Source: Bacteroidaceae bacterium
GTDB taxonomy: Bacteria > Bacteroidota > Bacteroidia > Bacteroidales > Bacteroidaceae
Direction of reading: 5' to 3'
DNA length: 64,000 bases
Assembly (NCBI GenBank): GCA_017645655.1
Contig: JAGCNZ010000014.1
Span: 1-64,000 of the forward strand
Below the pieces are notes generated by a model that was given only the letters and a program-made list of their open reading frames with translations, had not been told where the DNA came from and did not search any database. How positions within the stretch are numbered: the stretch's first letter is position 1; every line of letters begins with the position of its first letter. Shown in pieces: positions 42,357 through 50,798 of this stretch. The translations under genes were made by a program, and so were the position numbers.

Positions 42357-43202
42357 ATGGAGTTAGAAGACAAGAGTAAGACAGAACAGATAGAAGAGGA
42401 AGAGGTTCAAGAAGGTGCGATGTCCTTCTGGGATCATCTTGAGGTGCTGCGATGGGCATTGTTTCGCAGTGCATGTGTGCTTATGGTAATCATGATAGGC
42501 ACGTTTATTGCTATGCCTTACATCTTCGACCGCTTCATTCTCGCTCCCACGAGCAACGATTTCATTACGTATAGATGGCTCAACGCCATAGGTGGAGGCG
42601 TTGTGAAGCTCTCGCAAGACTTTGATGTGCAGATTATCAACATCAACGTCGCGAGCCAGTTCATGACGCATATCTCGACGTCTATTTCCTTGGCTGCTGT
42701 CATTGCGTTCCCCTACTTTATTTGGGAGATTTGGAGATTCATCGAGCCAGCCCTGTTTGAAGACGAGGTGAAACACTTGAAGCCAGCCTTTTTCGGAGGC
42801 ACGGTGATGTTCTACATCGGATGTGCCATCGGCTATATGCTCGTCTTTCCATTCACTTTCCGCTTCCTTGTGGAATACAACCTGAGCCCTAACATCACAA
42901 ACCAAATCAATCTGCAGAGCTACATCGACAACTTCACGATGCTCATCCTTGTCATGGGCATTGTCTTCGAGATGCCTCTGCTTGCCTGGCTGCTTGGGTT
43001 GCTGGGCATTCTCAAGAAGAGTTTCCTTCGCGAGTACAAGAAGCATGCAGTCGTCGTGCTTCTCATCTCCGCCGCCATCATTACACCGAGCGGCGACCCA
43101 TTTACCCTGATGCTTGTCTTCATTCCGCTTTACGTGCTCTATGAGCTGTCGATTCTTGTTGTAAGGGACAAACGTAAAGCACGTAAAACAGAAGCCGCAT
43201 AG
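42357..43202 (+). CDS. tatC: Sec-independent protein translocase subunit TatC
   Basis: 281 residues from the ATG at 42357 (MELEDKSKTEQIEEEEVQEG), an acidic N-terminus, then the TatC core: MSFWDHLEVLRWALFRSACV, six membrane helices (IMIGTFIAMPYIFDRFIL, AAVIAFPYFIWEIWRFIEPA, GTVMFYIGCAIGYMLVFPFT, MGIVFEMPLLAWLLGLLGIL, VVVLLISAAIITPSGDP, MLVFIPLYVLYELSILVV). TatC is the receptor for twin-arginine signals. It closes the cluster that starts at 37512, separated from the isomerase gene by a palindromic element. The frame is also open from TTG 42345, inside that element, which I do not prefer. Confidence 0.95.
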   Translation: MELEDKSKTEQIEEEEVQEGAMSFWDHLEVLRWALFRSACVLMVIMIGTFIAMPYIFDRFILAPTSNDFITYRWLNAIGGGVVKLSQDFDVQIININVASQFMTHISTSISLAAVIAFPYFIWEIWRFIEPALFEDEVKHLKPAFFGGTVMFYIGCAIGYMLVFPFTFRFLVEYNLSPNITNQINLQSYIDNFTMLILVMGIVFEMPLLAWLLGLLGILKKSFLREYKKHAVVVLLISAAIITPSGDPFTLMLVFIPLYVLYELSILVVRDKRKARKTEAA

Positions 43203-43296
43203 CCGCATTTACACGCTATTTGAGCTATTTTTTTACACACAATTGGCAAAAGTGTGCACCTTTGGCACATAAAACGAAGAAAAAATGCATTATTTC

Positions 43297-43328
43297 TTGC
43301 ACGAAAGTAAATAAAGTCGTAACTTTGC
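43297..43328 (+). promoter_or_regulatory. Promoter of the OmpA-type porin
   Basis: TTG at 43297-43299, a 20-nt gap, TAACTTTGC at 43320-43328: a near-perfect sigma-ABfr promoter. Confidence 0.75.
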
Positions 43329-43403
43329 GGCAACTAAAAGCGTGTTAAATAACCTATTAGAAAGAGAAAAAGTACAAAAATAATGTTAACCAACTTTATG
43401 AAC

Positions 43404-44495
43404 ATGAAAAAGATTACTCTCGTTATTGCTATGTTCGCCATGGCAATGGCTGCCAGTGCACAGAACGCTGGTCAGAAGTTTTTCGACAATTGGTCAATTG
43501 GTGCTGAAGGTGGCGTAAGCACAAACCTTCACGAGTGGGACACTCCCAACGGTGCAGTTGCAGGCATCAACCTGACAAAGGGCATCACTCCCGTGCTGAG
43601 CTTGGAATTCCAGCTGCAGGCAGGCTTCAACGACAACGCTAACTGGAACATGGGTCACAGCAGTAACATTGTTGACAACATGTCAATCTTCGGTAACACC
43701 AAGATTAACCTGATGAACTGGTTTGGTGGCTACAAGGGCACACGTCGTGTCTTCGAGATTCAGGCTCGCGGCGGCCTCGGCTACATGCGCGAGTTCTATC
43801 CCAACCCTGTAGTAAATAAAAGCACAGGAGCGAGGGCAGCAGGAAATACCAACAGCGGTAACGACTTGAACCGCTTTGCGACAAAGTTCGGTATTGACTT
43901 TGACTTCAACCTTGGCAAGCAAAAGGCTTGGACCATCAGCCTCCGTCCCGCAATTATCCTCAAGGGCGGCAACTTCATTCCTTCCAACGAGGAACACGGC
44001 TGCGAGAATGGCAGTGGCTGCAATGCTTACACTCACAACGCTGTTGGTCAAATCACCGCAGGTGTGACTTACCACTTCAAGACCAGTGCCGGCAACCACC
44101 AGAACTTCGCATACGTAGCTCCCGTTGCTGTCACAAACGTAGTCGAGAAGATTGTTGAGAAGCCCGTTGAAAAGGTTGTCGAGAAGGTTGTCGAGAAGGT
44201 TGTCACCAAGAACGTTGGTGGTGGTAACATCACTGTTGAGTTTGCTCAGAACAAGGCAAACCTCAGCAACACTGCTAAGGCTAAGCTGAACACCATCGAG
44301 AAGGGCGTTTCTGTTGCTATCGACGGTTATGCTTCTCCCGAAGGCACAAAGGCTTACAACCAGAAGCTCTCTCAGCGTCGTTGCGATGCAGTCAAGAGCT
44401 ACCTCGAGGATCGTGGCGTGAAGGTTATCGACGCTAAGGCTCACGGTGCTGAAGCTGAAGATTCTCAGCGTGTTGTTTACGTTACTATCAAGTAA
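43404..44495 (+). CDS. Major outer-membrane OmpA/OprF-type protein
   Basis: 363 residues from the ATG at 43404 (MKKITLVIAMFAMAMAASAQ; an in-frame ATG lies 21 nt upstream). An N-terminal beta-barrel (residues ~20-225, FDNWSIGAEGGVSTNLHEWD, GQITAGVTYHFK) joins through a VEK repeat linker (VVEKIVEKPVEKVVEKVVEK) to a C-terminal OmpA peptidoglycan-binding domain (ITVEFAQNKANLSNTAKAKL, VAIDGYASPEGTKAYNQKLS, QRRCDAVKSYLEDRG). Strong promoter, perfect terminator and highly biased codons point to an abundant protein that anchors the outer membrane to the cell wall. Confidence 0.93.
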   Translation: MKKITLVIAMFAMAMAASAQNAGQKFFDNWSIGAEGGVSTNLHEWDTPNGAVAGINLTKGITPVLSLEFQLQAGFNDNANWNMGHSSNIVDNMSIFGNTKINLMNWFGGYKGTRRVFEIQARGGLGYMREFYPNPVVNKSTGARAAGNTNSGNDLNRFATKFGIDFDFNLGKQKAWTISLRPAIILKGGNFIPSNEEHGCENGSGCNAYTHNAVGQITAGVTYHFKTSAGNHQNFAYVAPVAVTNVVEKIVEKPVEKVVEKVVEKVVTKNVGGGNITVEFAQNKANLSNTAKAKLNTIEKGVSVAIDGYASPEGTKAYNQKLSQRRCDAVKSYLEDRGVKVIDAKAHGAEAEDSQRVVYVTIK

Positions 44496-44525
44496 TTGCA
44501 CACAGTAATTAACAAAGATTTATTT

Positions 44526-44558
44526 AAGAGGATGTGCCGTCGGGTGCATCCTCTTTTC
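44526..44558 (+). terminator. Rho-independent terminator after the OmpA-type gene
   Basis: AAGAGGATG (44526-44534) pairs with CATCCTCTT (44547-44555), followed by TTC TTT. Confidence 0.85.
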
Positions 44559-44623
44559 TTTAACCTGCCTCCGATTTGCCCCAAGCGGGTGAAGAGGGAC
44601 AGAAAACGACATTCCGAAAAACA

Positions 44624-45097
44624 ATGAAAAAGTATGTATTTATGGTCGCAACGGCCATCATGATTTCGCTGAGTGCGGCTATGACGAGCTGTGCCGATGC
44701 TGAGGAGGGAGAGTCGAAGGGCGATTGGGAGCTGCGAAACGCTATCAACGGCTTCGGCTGGCACATCGAAATGCTGAAGGACGCCAACAACAACTGGCTG
44801 CGATGGGAAGAGGCTACCGAAATATACTTCTACGTGAAGTTCAGCGCGAGCAATCACAATTTCTCATCCGAGAAGTTCTACTACAAAGACGGACTGGGCG
44901 ACAACTCGACCCGCGAAGTATACAACGCTAACAACAACACGGCCTACACCATCAAGGACGCGAAAATCATCGAAGGCACCGTTGCCGGAGAGCCCTATTT
45001 CCGCATTACGCTCAAGAAGAAACCTGGCTCGTCGATGGAGGGCACGCTGTATTTCTATCGCGAGAAGAAAACCTTCGAAGTCATCATGATGCGATAG
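44624..45097 (+). CDS. Small putative lipoprotein, unknown function
   Basis: 157 residues from the ATG at 44624 (MKKYVFMVATAIMISLSAAM). Lipobox SAAMTSC puts the lipidated cysteine near residue 23, followed by an acidic linker (ADAEEGESKGD). The mature domain is a small alpha/beta unit (WELRNAINGFGWHIEMLKDA, RWEEATEIYFYVKFSASNHN, YFRITLKKKPGSSMEGTLYF) with no catalytic motif I recognise. A longer in-frame start at 44576 would precede the signal sequence and is unlikely. Converges on the ACT gene through array H and a strong terminator. Confidence 0.75.
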   Translation: MKKYVFMVATAIMISLSAAMTSCADAEEGESKGDWELRNAINGFGWHIEMLKDANNNWLRWEEATEIYFYVKFSASNHNFSSEKFYYKDGLGDNSTREVYNANNNTAYTIKDAKIIEGTVAGEPYFRITLKKKPGSSMEGTLYFYREKKTFEVIMMR

Positions 45098-45136
45098 TTT
45101 CGGAGAGACGAAACAGGCGACCTTGGAAAACGCAGC

Positions 45137-45229
45137 ACGTGAGGTCTGAATTTTACCCACGTGATAATTTCATTTTACCCACGTAATATTTGAAATATTA
45201 CACGTGATATTTGAAATTTAACCACGTTA
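45137..45229. repeat. 22-nt ACGTG array H
   Basis: Units at 45137, 45159, 45181 (ACGTA), 45202 and 45224 (ACGTT): steps 22, 22, 21, 22. Filler closely matches arrays C and E (CCCACGTGATAATTTCATTT). Lies between convergent genes, 50 nt from a terminator. Confidence 0.9.
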
Positions 45230-45277
45230 CGATTGAGGACATCGCGTGCTTTGTTTACGAAGACTGCTTGATAAGCA

Positions 45278-45320
45278 TACAGAGAGGGCGTGTCAAACAT
45301 GATGACACGCCCTCTCTGTA
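45278..45320. terminator. Bidirectional terminator between lipoprotein and ACT gene
   Basis: An 18-bp perfect stem (45278-45295 with 45303-45320, core AGAGAGGGCGTGTCA) around a 7-nt loop. No long U-tract on either side, but stem stability and position between convergent genes fit termination. Confidence 0.7.
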
Positions 45321-45352
45321 TCGTTTCCGACGACTTGTGTCGAGCCTGATTC

Positions 45353-45751
45353 TCAGCAGAATTCCTGCAGGGATTTCTCGCCGATGACTTGCTTCGTGCG
45401 TTCGGTGTCGGACGTCCGGAAGACCAGTATGCCCTTGCCCGAAAGCAGGAAGGAGTACATGTAGGCAATGCTGATGTCTGCCTCGGCGAAGAGTGCCAGC
45501 ACGCGAGCTGCTTCGCCGGGCTTGTCCTCGAGTTGGATGGCAAAGACGTCGGTGAGCGTCGCCGTGATGCCCTGCTCTTTCAGGACGATGAAGGCACGCT
45601 CCGGGTCGTCGCAGATGATGCGATAGATGCCGAAATCCTGCGTGTCGGAGATGGTGGAGGCTATTATCTGGATGCCTGCTCCCTTGAGCACGTTCAGCAC
45701 GGTAAGCAGCGTGCCGCGCTTGTTCTCGATGAAAATAGAAAGCTGTTTCAT
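45353..45751 (-). CDS. Tandem ACT-domain protein (second paaK-ACT pair)
   Basis: 132 residues made of two ACT units: residues ~3-65 (QLSIFIENKRGTLLTVLNVL, IIASTISDTQDFGIYRIICD) and ~70-132 (FAIQLEDKPGEAARVLALFA, SIAYMYSFLLSGKGILVFRT). ACT domains bind amino acids or related small acids. It is the last gene of the ior-paaK cluster, 12 nt after the second paaK, and is similar along its length to the ACT protein at 47092-47520. Probably a sensor or regulator of the ligase it accompanies. Confidence 0.88.
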   Translation of the reverse strand: MKQLSIFIENKRGTLLTVLNVLKGAGIQIIASTISDTQDFGIYRIICDDPERAFIVLKEQGITATLTDVFAIQLEDKPGEAARVLALFAEADISIAYMYSFLLSGKGILVFRTSDTERTKQVIGEKSLQEFC

Positions 45752-45763
45752 GAGTGTCTTTAT

Positions 45764-47080
45764 TTATTGATATACTTTGCGTTTGTCGACCACTCGAACT
45801 GCCTTGCCCTCGCTGACGGGCAGCGTGCCCTTGGGAACCAGCTTCACGATGGGCGTGAGGAGTATTTCGTCCTTCAGCGCACGCGTGACATTCTTCGTCA
45901 GCGACTGCAGACGTGCGTAGTCGTCGGTAAACATCTCTGCCAACTCGACCTCGACCGTCATGTTGTCATTGTCGTTGTCCGTGGTGAGCGTAATGAGGTA
46001 GTTGCTTGCCAATTCGGGGAACGTCATGAGAATCTTCTCGATTTGAATGGGGAAGATGTTCACGCCGCGGAGCACCATCATGTCGTCGCTGCGGCCCTTC
46101 ATGCGGTCGAGGCGGACATGGTTACGTCCGCAAGGACAAGTGCGGCCGAGCACACGAGTCAGGTCACGCGTGCGATACCTTATCAAAGGCATAGCCTCGC
46201 GCCTGAGCGTGGTCAGCACCAATTCGCCAATCTCCCCGTCGGGAACGGGCTCGAGGGTCTCGGGATCGACAATCTCGACGATGTAGTAGTCCTCCCAGAA
46301 GTGCAGACCGTTCTGCTCCTGGCACTCGAAGCCGACGCCCGGGCCACACATCTCGGACATGCCGAAGCTGTTGTAAGCCTTCACGCCAAACATCTTCTCA
46401 ATCCTCTGACGCTGCTCCTCCGAGTGAGGCTCCGCGCCGATGGCGAACGTCTTCAGCTTCGTGTCTCTCCTCGGATCGACGCCTTGTTCCTGCATCACCT
46501 CGTAGAGGCGGGTCAGATAGGACGGGACCGCATGAATGGCAGTCGTGCCAAAATCCTTGATGAACTTAATCTGGCGAAGCGAGTTGCCTGCCGCCGCCGG
46601 CACTGTCAGCATGCCAAGTCGCTCGGCGCCATACTGGAAACCGAGCCCTCCGGTGAACATGCCGTAGCCTGACGAGTTTTGAAAAACGTCGTCGGGACGC
46701 AGGCCGACCATCCACAGATTACGTGCCACCTGGTTCGCCCACTCGTCGAGGTCGTTCTTTGTATGCAGGATGACGGTCGGGTTGCCTGTCGTGCCGCTGC
46801 TGGAATGCAGGCGAACGCAGTCGGTCAGGGGCACTGCGGCGAGCCCGAAAGGATAGGTGTCGCGCAAGTCTTGCTTGGTGGTGAAGGGAAGTTTGCGCAC
46901 GTCTTCGGGCGACTTGATGTCCTCCGCCTTGATGCCCATCTCTTTGAACTTCTGAGCATAGAACGGCACGCCGGCACACCTATTGATGGTCTCTTGCAGA
47001 CGCGCTGTCTGCAGTTTGCTTATTTCCTCTCGAGAGAGTGTCTCGTACTCGGGATGAAGATACGGGGAATTAACATCCAT
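45764..47080 (-). CDS. paaK: Phenylacetate-CoA ligase (second copy)
   Basis: 438 residues from the ATG at 47080 (MDVNSPYLHPEYETLSREEI); the open frame extends upstream but only through the preceding ACT gene in another frame. AMP-forming ligase signatures: VRLHSSSGTTGNPTVI (phosphate loop), GFQYGAERLGM, FGMSEMCGPGVGFECQEQNG, and C-terminal DRMKGRSDDMMVLRGVNIFP. Converts phenylacetate (or another arylacetate) plus ATP and CoA into the CoA ester. Paralogue of the 47544 ligase; each is followed by its own ACT gene. Confidence 0.93.
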   Translation of the reverse strand: MDVNSPYLHPEYETLSREEISKLQTARLQETINRCAGVPFYAQKFKEMGIKAEDIKSPEDVRKLPFTTKQDLRDTYPFGLAAVPLTDCVRLHSSSGTTGNPTVILHTKNDLDEWANQVARNLWMVGLRPDDVFQNSSGYGMFTGGLGFQYGAERLGMLTVPAAAGNSLRQIKFIKDFGTTAIHAVPSYLTRLYEVMQEQGVDPRRDTKLKTFAIGAEPHSEEQRQRIEKMFGVKAYNSFGMSEMCGPGVGFECQEQNGLHFWEDYYIVEIVDPETLEPVPDGEIGELVLTTLRREAMPLIRYRTRDLTRVLGRTCPCGRNHVRLDRMKGRSDDMMVLRGVNIFPIQIEKILMTFPELASNYLITLTTDNDNDNMTVEVELAEMFTDDYARLQSLTKNVTRALKDEILLTPIVKLVPKGTLPVSEGKAVRVVDKRKVYQ

Positions 47081-47091
47081 GATGATATGTT

Positions 47092-47520
47092 TTATGCCCA
47101 TTGGGCGAGTGACTCCTCGGATATATAGGGAAGATTGTTTTCGACGATGGTCTTGCAAGCTAGTTCCGTATTGTCTGTACGGAAGACAAGGATTCCCTTT
47201 CCACCATAGAGGAAGGTATAGACGTAAGTGATGCTGATGCCAACCTTGCTGAAAAGTTCTACGACATCGGCAGCACAACCAGGCTTGTTGTCGAGTTCAA
47301 GCGCAAAGACATCCGAAACGGCAACGGCAATGCCAGCCTTCTTCAGTTCTTCGCAGGCACGCAGGGGTTCAGCACACACGATGCGCAGGATTCCATACTC
47401 GGCAGTATCGGCAATGGTGATGGCCACCAGTTGCACGTTGGCTTTCTTTAGCTGCTGGAGGACTTGAACCAAAGTTCCTGAGGTGTTCTCCAGAAAGACT
47501 GATAATTGATGGATAGTCAT
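47092..47520 (-). CDS. Tandem ACT-domain protein (first paaK-ACT pair)
   Basis: 142 residues; two ACT units (QLSVFLENTSGTLVQVLQQL, VAITIADTAEYGILRIVCAE; FALELDNKPGCAADVVELFS, SITYVYTFLYGGKGILVFRT) with a short tail (SEESLAQWA). Lies 23 nt after the first paaK and 11 nt before the second, so it is the middle of the duplicated block. Likely binds an aromatic amino acid or arylacetate as a feedback signal. Confidence 0.88.
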   Translation of the reverse strand: MTIHQLSVFLENTSGTLVQVLQQLKKANVQLVAITIADTAEYGILRIVCAEPLRACEELKKAGIAVAVSDVFALELDNKPGCAADVVELFSKVGISITYVYTFLYGGKGILVFRTDNTELACKTIVENNLPYISEESLAQWA

Positions 47521-47543
47521 ATCTTTTGTTGAGGGTTTAAAGT

Positions 47544-48851
47544 TTAGAGTTTGCGCTTGTCAATGATGTGAGCACTCTTGCCTTGGCTGCGCTCAAGTGT
47601 ACCAGGAGCCTTCAACTGCACCTTGGCAGAGATGCTGAGAACACTCTTCAGTTTGGCCGCCAACCTCTTTTCCAGGTCATCGATAGCTGCTGGAGTATCG
47701 AAGGTAGCGGTAAAGTATTCTTGGCGAAGCTCTACCTGAACCTGAAGGGTATCGAGGTTGTTGACGCGATCCACAATAAGCATGTAACGCGGTGCGAACT
47801 CAGGCATACTGAGTACCACACTCTCCACCTGGGACGGGAAGACATTGATGCCGCGAATGATAAGCATGTCGTCACTACGGCCCTCGATGCGGCTCATGCG
47901 GATAGCAGTACGTCCGCAGTTACATTGACCAGTCATCAGCGAACAGAGGTCGCGTGTACGATAACGAAGCAACGGCATTCCTTCCTTCGTAAGAGTTGTG
48001 AAGACAAGTTCGCCAGACTGTCCGTTAGGCAGGGGTTCAAGGGTAACAGGATTGATGACTTCAGGGTAGAAGTGATCCTCGCAAATATGTGAGCCATGCT
48101 GCTCTTGGCATTCATAGCTGACACAAGGTCCCATAATCTCACTCAGACCATAGAGGTTGTAGCCCTTCAGCCCCAGACGCTCCTCAATCTCCTTACGCAT
48201 GCTTTCCGTCCAAGGCTCTGCCCCAAAGGCTCCAGAACGCAGTTTAAGGTCCTCCTTCTTGATGCCCAGCTTATCCATCGTCTCCGCAAGATAAAGGGCG
48301 TAGGATGGTGTGCAAGCAATGCCGGTAATGCCCAAGTCGCGAATCAACTTCAGATGCTTTTCGGTGTTGCCTGTGCCTGCGGGGATTACAGATGCTCCCA
48401 GATGCTCTACACCATAGTGGGCACCCAAGCCGCCAGTGAACAGTCCGTAGCCGTATGCTACAGAGAAAATATCGTCACGCGTAATGCCGTAAGACGTCAA
48501 GCAGCGAGCCATACATTCGCTCCACACCCCAACATCCTTACGGGTATAGCCAACGATGGTGGGATTGCCCGTCGTGCCGCTGCTGGCATGGACTCGAATT
48601 ATCTCGCTCTGAGGGGCGGCCTGCAAGCCAAAGGGATAGTTGTCACGCAAGTCCTTCTTGGTAGTGAAGGGCAGTTTCTTGATGTCCTCGATGGTTTGAA
48701 TGTCATCGGGACGGATGTCCATCTCCTGCAACTTATTGCGATAGAAAGGGACATTGTGATAGACATACTCCACGATTTTATGGAGACGCTTGCCCTGCAA
48801 GGCACTCATCTCATCGCGGCTCATGCACTCTTTGTTAGGATTCCAAATCAT
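47544..48851 (-). CDS. paaK: Phenylacetate-CoA ligase (first copy)
   Basis: 435 residues, full length. Motifs as in the other copy: VHASSGTTGNPTIVGYTRKD, FGAHYGVEHLGASVIPAG-like GGLGAHYGVEHLGASVIPAG, LYGLSEIMGPCVSYECQEQH, CGRTAIRMSRIEGRSDDMLI, RGINVFPSQVE. Activates arylacetates to their CoA esters, which the indolepyruvate-type oxidoreductase encoded upstream can reductively carboxylate. In the same operon as iorAB and an aminotransferase (44 nt downstream of the latter). Confidence 0.94.
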   Translation of the reverse strand: MIWNPNKECMSRDEMSALQGKRLHKIVEYVYHNVPFYRNKLQEMDIRPDDIQTIEDIKKLPFTTKKDLRDNYPFGLQAAPQSEIIRVHASSGTTGNPTIVGYTRKDVGVWSECMARCLTSYGITRDDIFSVAYGYGLFTGGLGAHYGVEHLGASVIPAGTGNTEKHLKLIRDLGITGIACTPSYALYLAETMDKLGIKKEDLKLRSGAFGAEPWTESMRKEIEERLGLKGYNLYGLSEIMGPCVSYECQEQHGSHICEDHFYPEVINPVTLEPLPNGQSGELVFTTLTKEGMPLLRYRTRDLCSLMTGQCNCGRTAIRMSRIEGRSDDMLIIRGINVFPSQVESVVLSMPEFAPRYMLIVDRVNNLDTLQVQVELRQEYFTATFDTPAAIDDLEKRLAAKLKSVLSISAKVQLKAPGTLERSQGKSAHIIDKRKL

Positions 48852-48895
48852 GATGGAGTGTATTATTTGACGATTTACTATTTACAATTTGTGAT

Positions 48896-50218
48896 TCACT
48901 GATTGTTTGCCTCGAATATCTGCATGCGTTCCTCCAGCTGACCATACTGATGGTCTTCTATGAAGGAAGTGCAGACACGCAGTCCTTCCTGATGTGAACC
49001 GGTGGTAATGAGGGAGATGGCCGACACACCATAGTACATTAGCTCACGAGCAAGTTCTCCACTCGTCATATTCTTGTAGCCGATGGTGAAATAGAAGCCA
49101 TCAGCTACAGGACGATCCAAGTCGCGGTCATAGACCACATGGAAGCCATGACGCAAGAAGATATCTTTCAGCTTGCGAGCTCGCTCGCCATAAACTTTTA
49201 CCTCGTCACGGAAACAATATTCGCCATCACAGGCTGCACGGAACATCTCTGCCAACGCATATTGTGCAGAATGACTAGTGCCACTGCTCAAAGCATAAAG
49301 CATACGAGTGGAGAAGACTAGGCCGAAAGGCAAGCCCTCATAGCGAGCGCTGAGGTCGGGGAAGTGGCGATGGAACAACTTGTCGCTGATGCACACCACT
49401 CCGATACGTTCACCGGCATACGAGAATGCCTTCGAGCCGCTGATAAGCAACATATAGTTATCAGTATAGCGAGCTACGGTTGGTTGATATGGAGGCTCAA
49501 ACGGAACGCTCAAATCCTCGCGGAAGTCCATTGCGAAGTAGGCAAGGTCCTCCATTACGATTGCGTCATACTTCGTTGCCAACTCGCCGATAGTCTGCAG
49601 TTCACTCTCAGTAAGACATACCCATGAGGGATTGTTGGGATTAGAATAAACGATGGCGCAGATGTTCCCTTTTTTTAAATAGCTTTCGAGCTTTGCACGC
49701 AACTTGTCGCCACGATAGTCATAAACATCGAAAGTCTCATACTTCGCACCTTGTACCTGCAACTGCATCTTCTGGACAGGGAAGCCTGGATCAATGAACA
49801 ACACGGTATCCTTCTCCTTGCAAGCCTGTGAGCAAGTAAGGAAAGAAGCGAATGTGCCCTGCATAGAGCCGCAAACGGGCACACAACCCTCCGCAGCAAT
49901 GTCCACACCAATGAAAGCCTTCACAAAGCGCGAAGCCTGTTTCTTCAGTTCTGGATATCCCTGAATATCAGGGTAACTGTGAGCAATGCCGTCTTGAAGA
50001 GACTTAATCTGTGCCTTCACTCCCACCTCAGCGGCAGGTAGTCCGGGAATGCCCATCTCCATCTTGATGAACTCTACCCCACTCTCCATCTCTGCCATTG
50101 CAGCCACCTGCTTCACTTCGCGAATGGTAGCTTTGGCAAAGTCCTGAATACCCATTTGAGCTATCAGCCCATCAACGATTGATTTAGGTATAGGTGTCGT
50201 CTTCTTATTGTCTTGCAT
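48896..50218 (-). CDS. Aminotransferase class I/II (probable aromatic aminotransferase)
   Basis: 440 residues from the ATG at 50218 (a GTG 6 nt upstream is possible). Fold type I PLP enzyme: SYPDIQGYPELKKQASRFVK, AIVYSNPNNPSWVCLTESEL, the PLP lysine in LLISGSKAFSYAGERIGVVC, and C-terminal TTGSHQEGLRVCTSF. It sits between iorB and paaK, so a role in converting arylpyruvates to phenylalanine, tyrosine or tryptophan (or back) is the natural reading; substrate range is not shown by the sequence. Confidence 0.9.
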   Translation of the reverse strand: MQDNKKTTPIPKSIVDGLIAQMGIQDFAKATIREVKQVAAMAEMESGVEFIKMEMGIPGLPAAEVGVKAQIKSLQDGIAHSYPDIQGYPELKKQASRFVKAFIGVDIAAEGCVPVCGSMQGTFASFLTCSQACKEKDTVLFIDPGFPVQKMQLQVQGAKYETFDVYDYRGDKLRAKLESYLKKGNICAIVYSNPNNPSWVCLTESELQTIGELATKYDAIVMEDLAYFAMDFREDLSVPFEPPYQPTVARYTDNYMLLISGSKAFSYAGERIGVVCISDKLFHRHFPDLSARYEGLPFGLVFSTRMLYALSSGTSHSAQYALAEMFRAACDGEYCFRDEVKVYGERARKLKDIFLRHGFHVVYDRDLDRPVADGFYFTIGYKNMTSGELARELMYYGVSAISLITTGSHQEGLRVCTSFIEDHQYGQLEERMQIFEANNQ

Positions 50219-50223
50219 AAACA

Positions 50224-50796
50224 CTATTGATTTGCTTGTACGCCGGCATCGAAGGCCTTGAGGTTAGCCTCGACCACCTGCTCTCCCTTACGGGCGAACA
50301 CGGTAGCAATGGCCTGGCGGAGGCTTTCCACGGAGAGGATGCCGATGTAGGGAGCCGCCATGCCCAGCAGCACCATGTTAGCGCCCCTGGGGTTGCCGCA
50401 GTCCTTAGCCACCGTATCGATGTCGAGCTTGATGCTCGGCAGGGTGTCGAGCTCCGTCTGCAAGGCCGCCTCGTCGGGATAGTTGGGGATGTTGACGAAG
50501 GGCTTTGAGCTGGTGACAATCTTGCCGTCCTTGCTGAGATATGCCAGATAACGCATTGCCTCCATCGGCTCCATCGAGATGATGAGGTCGGCACCTGCCT
50601 CGGCAATGAGGTCGCTCCAGATGGGCTCCGTAGAGAGCCTCAGATTCGACTGCACGTCGCCGCCTCGCTGGCTCATGCCGTGCACCTCAGCCTGCTTGAG
50701 GAAAAGCCCTGCCTTCGTGGCGGCTTCGCCTATGATGGTTGCGATGGAGAGGATGCCTTGTCCTCCAACACCGCATAATATAATGTCTTTCTTCAT
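50224..50796 (-). CDS. iorB: Indolepyruvate:ferredoxin oxidoreductase, beta subunit
   Basis: 190 residues from the ATG at 50796 (MKKDIILCGVGGQGILSIAT), the canonical gamma-domain start of 2-oxoacid:ferredoxin oxidoreductases; KQAEVHGMSQRGGDVQSNLR is also conserved. Forms the heterodimer with IorA that interconverts arylpyruvate and arylacetyl-CoA with ferredoxin. The start is 2 nt after the iorA stop, and the aminotransferase follows 5 nt after its stop. Confidence 0.93.
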   Translation of the reverse strand: MKKDIILCGVGGQGILSIATIIGEAATKAGLFLKQAEVHGMSQRGGDVQSNLRLSTEPIWSDLIAEAGADLIISMEPMEAMRYLAYLSKDGKIVTSSKPFVNIPNYPDEAALQTELDTLPSIKLDIDTVAKDCGNPRGANMVLLGMAAPYIGILSVESLRQAIATVFARKGEQVVEANLKAFDAGVQANQ

Positions 50797-50798
50797 GC

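Noticed and set aside
45278..45320. Small non-coding RNA from the 18-bp hairpin
   Set aside because: Position between convergent genes and absence of a promoter fit a terminator better.
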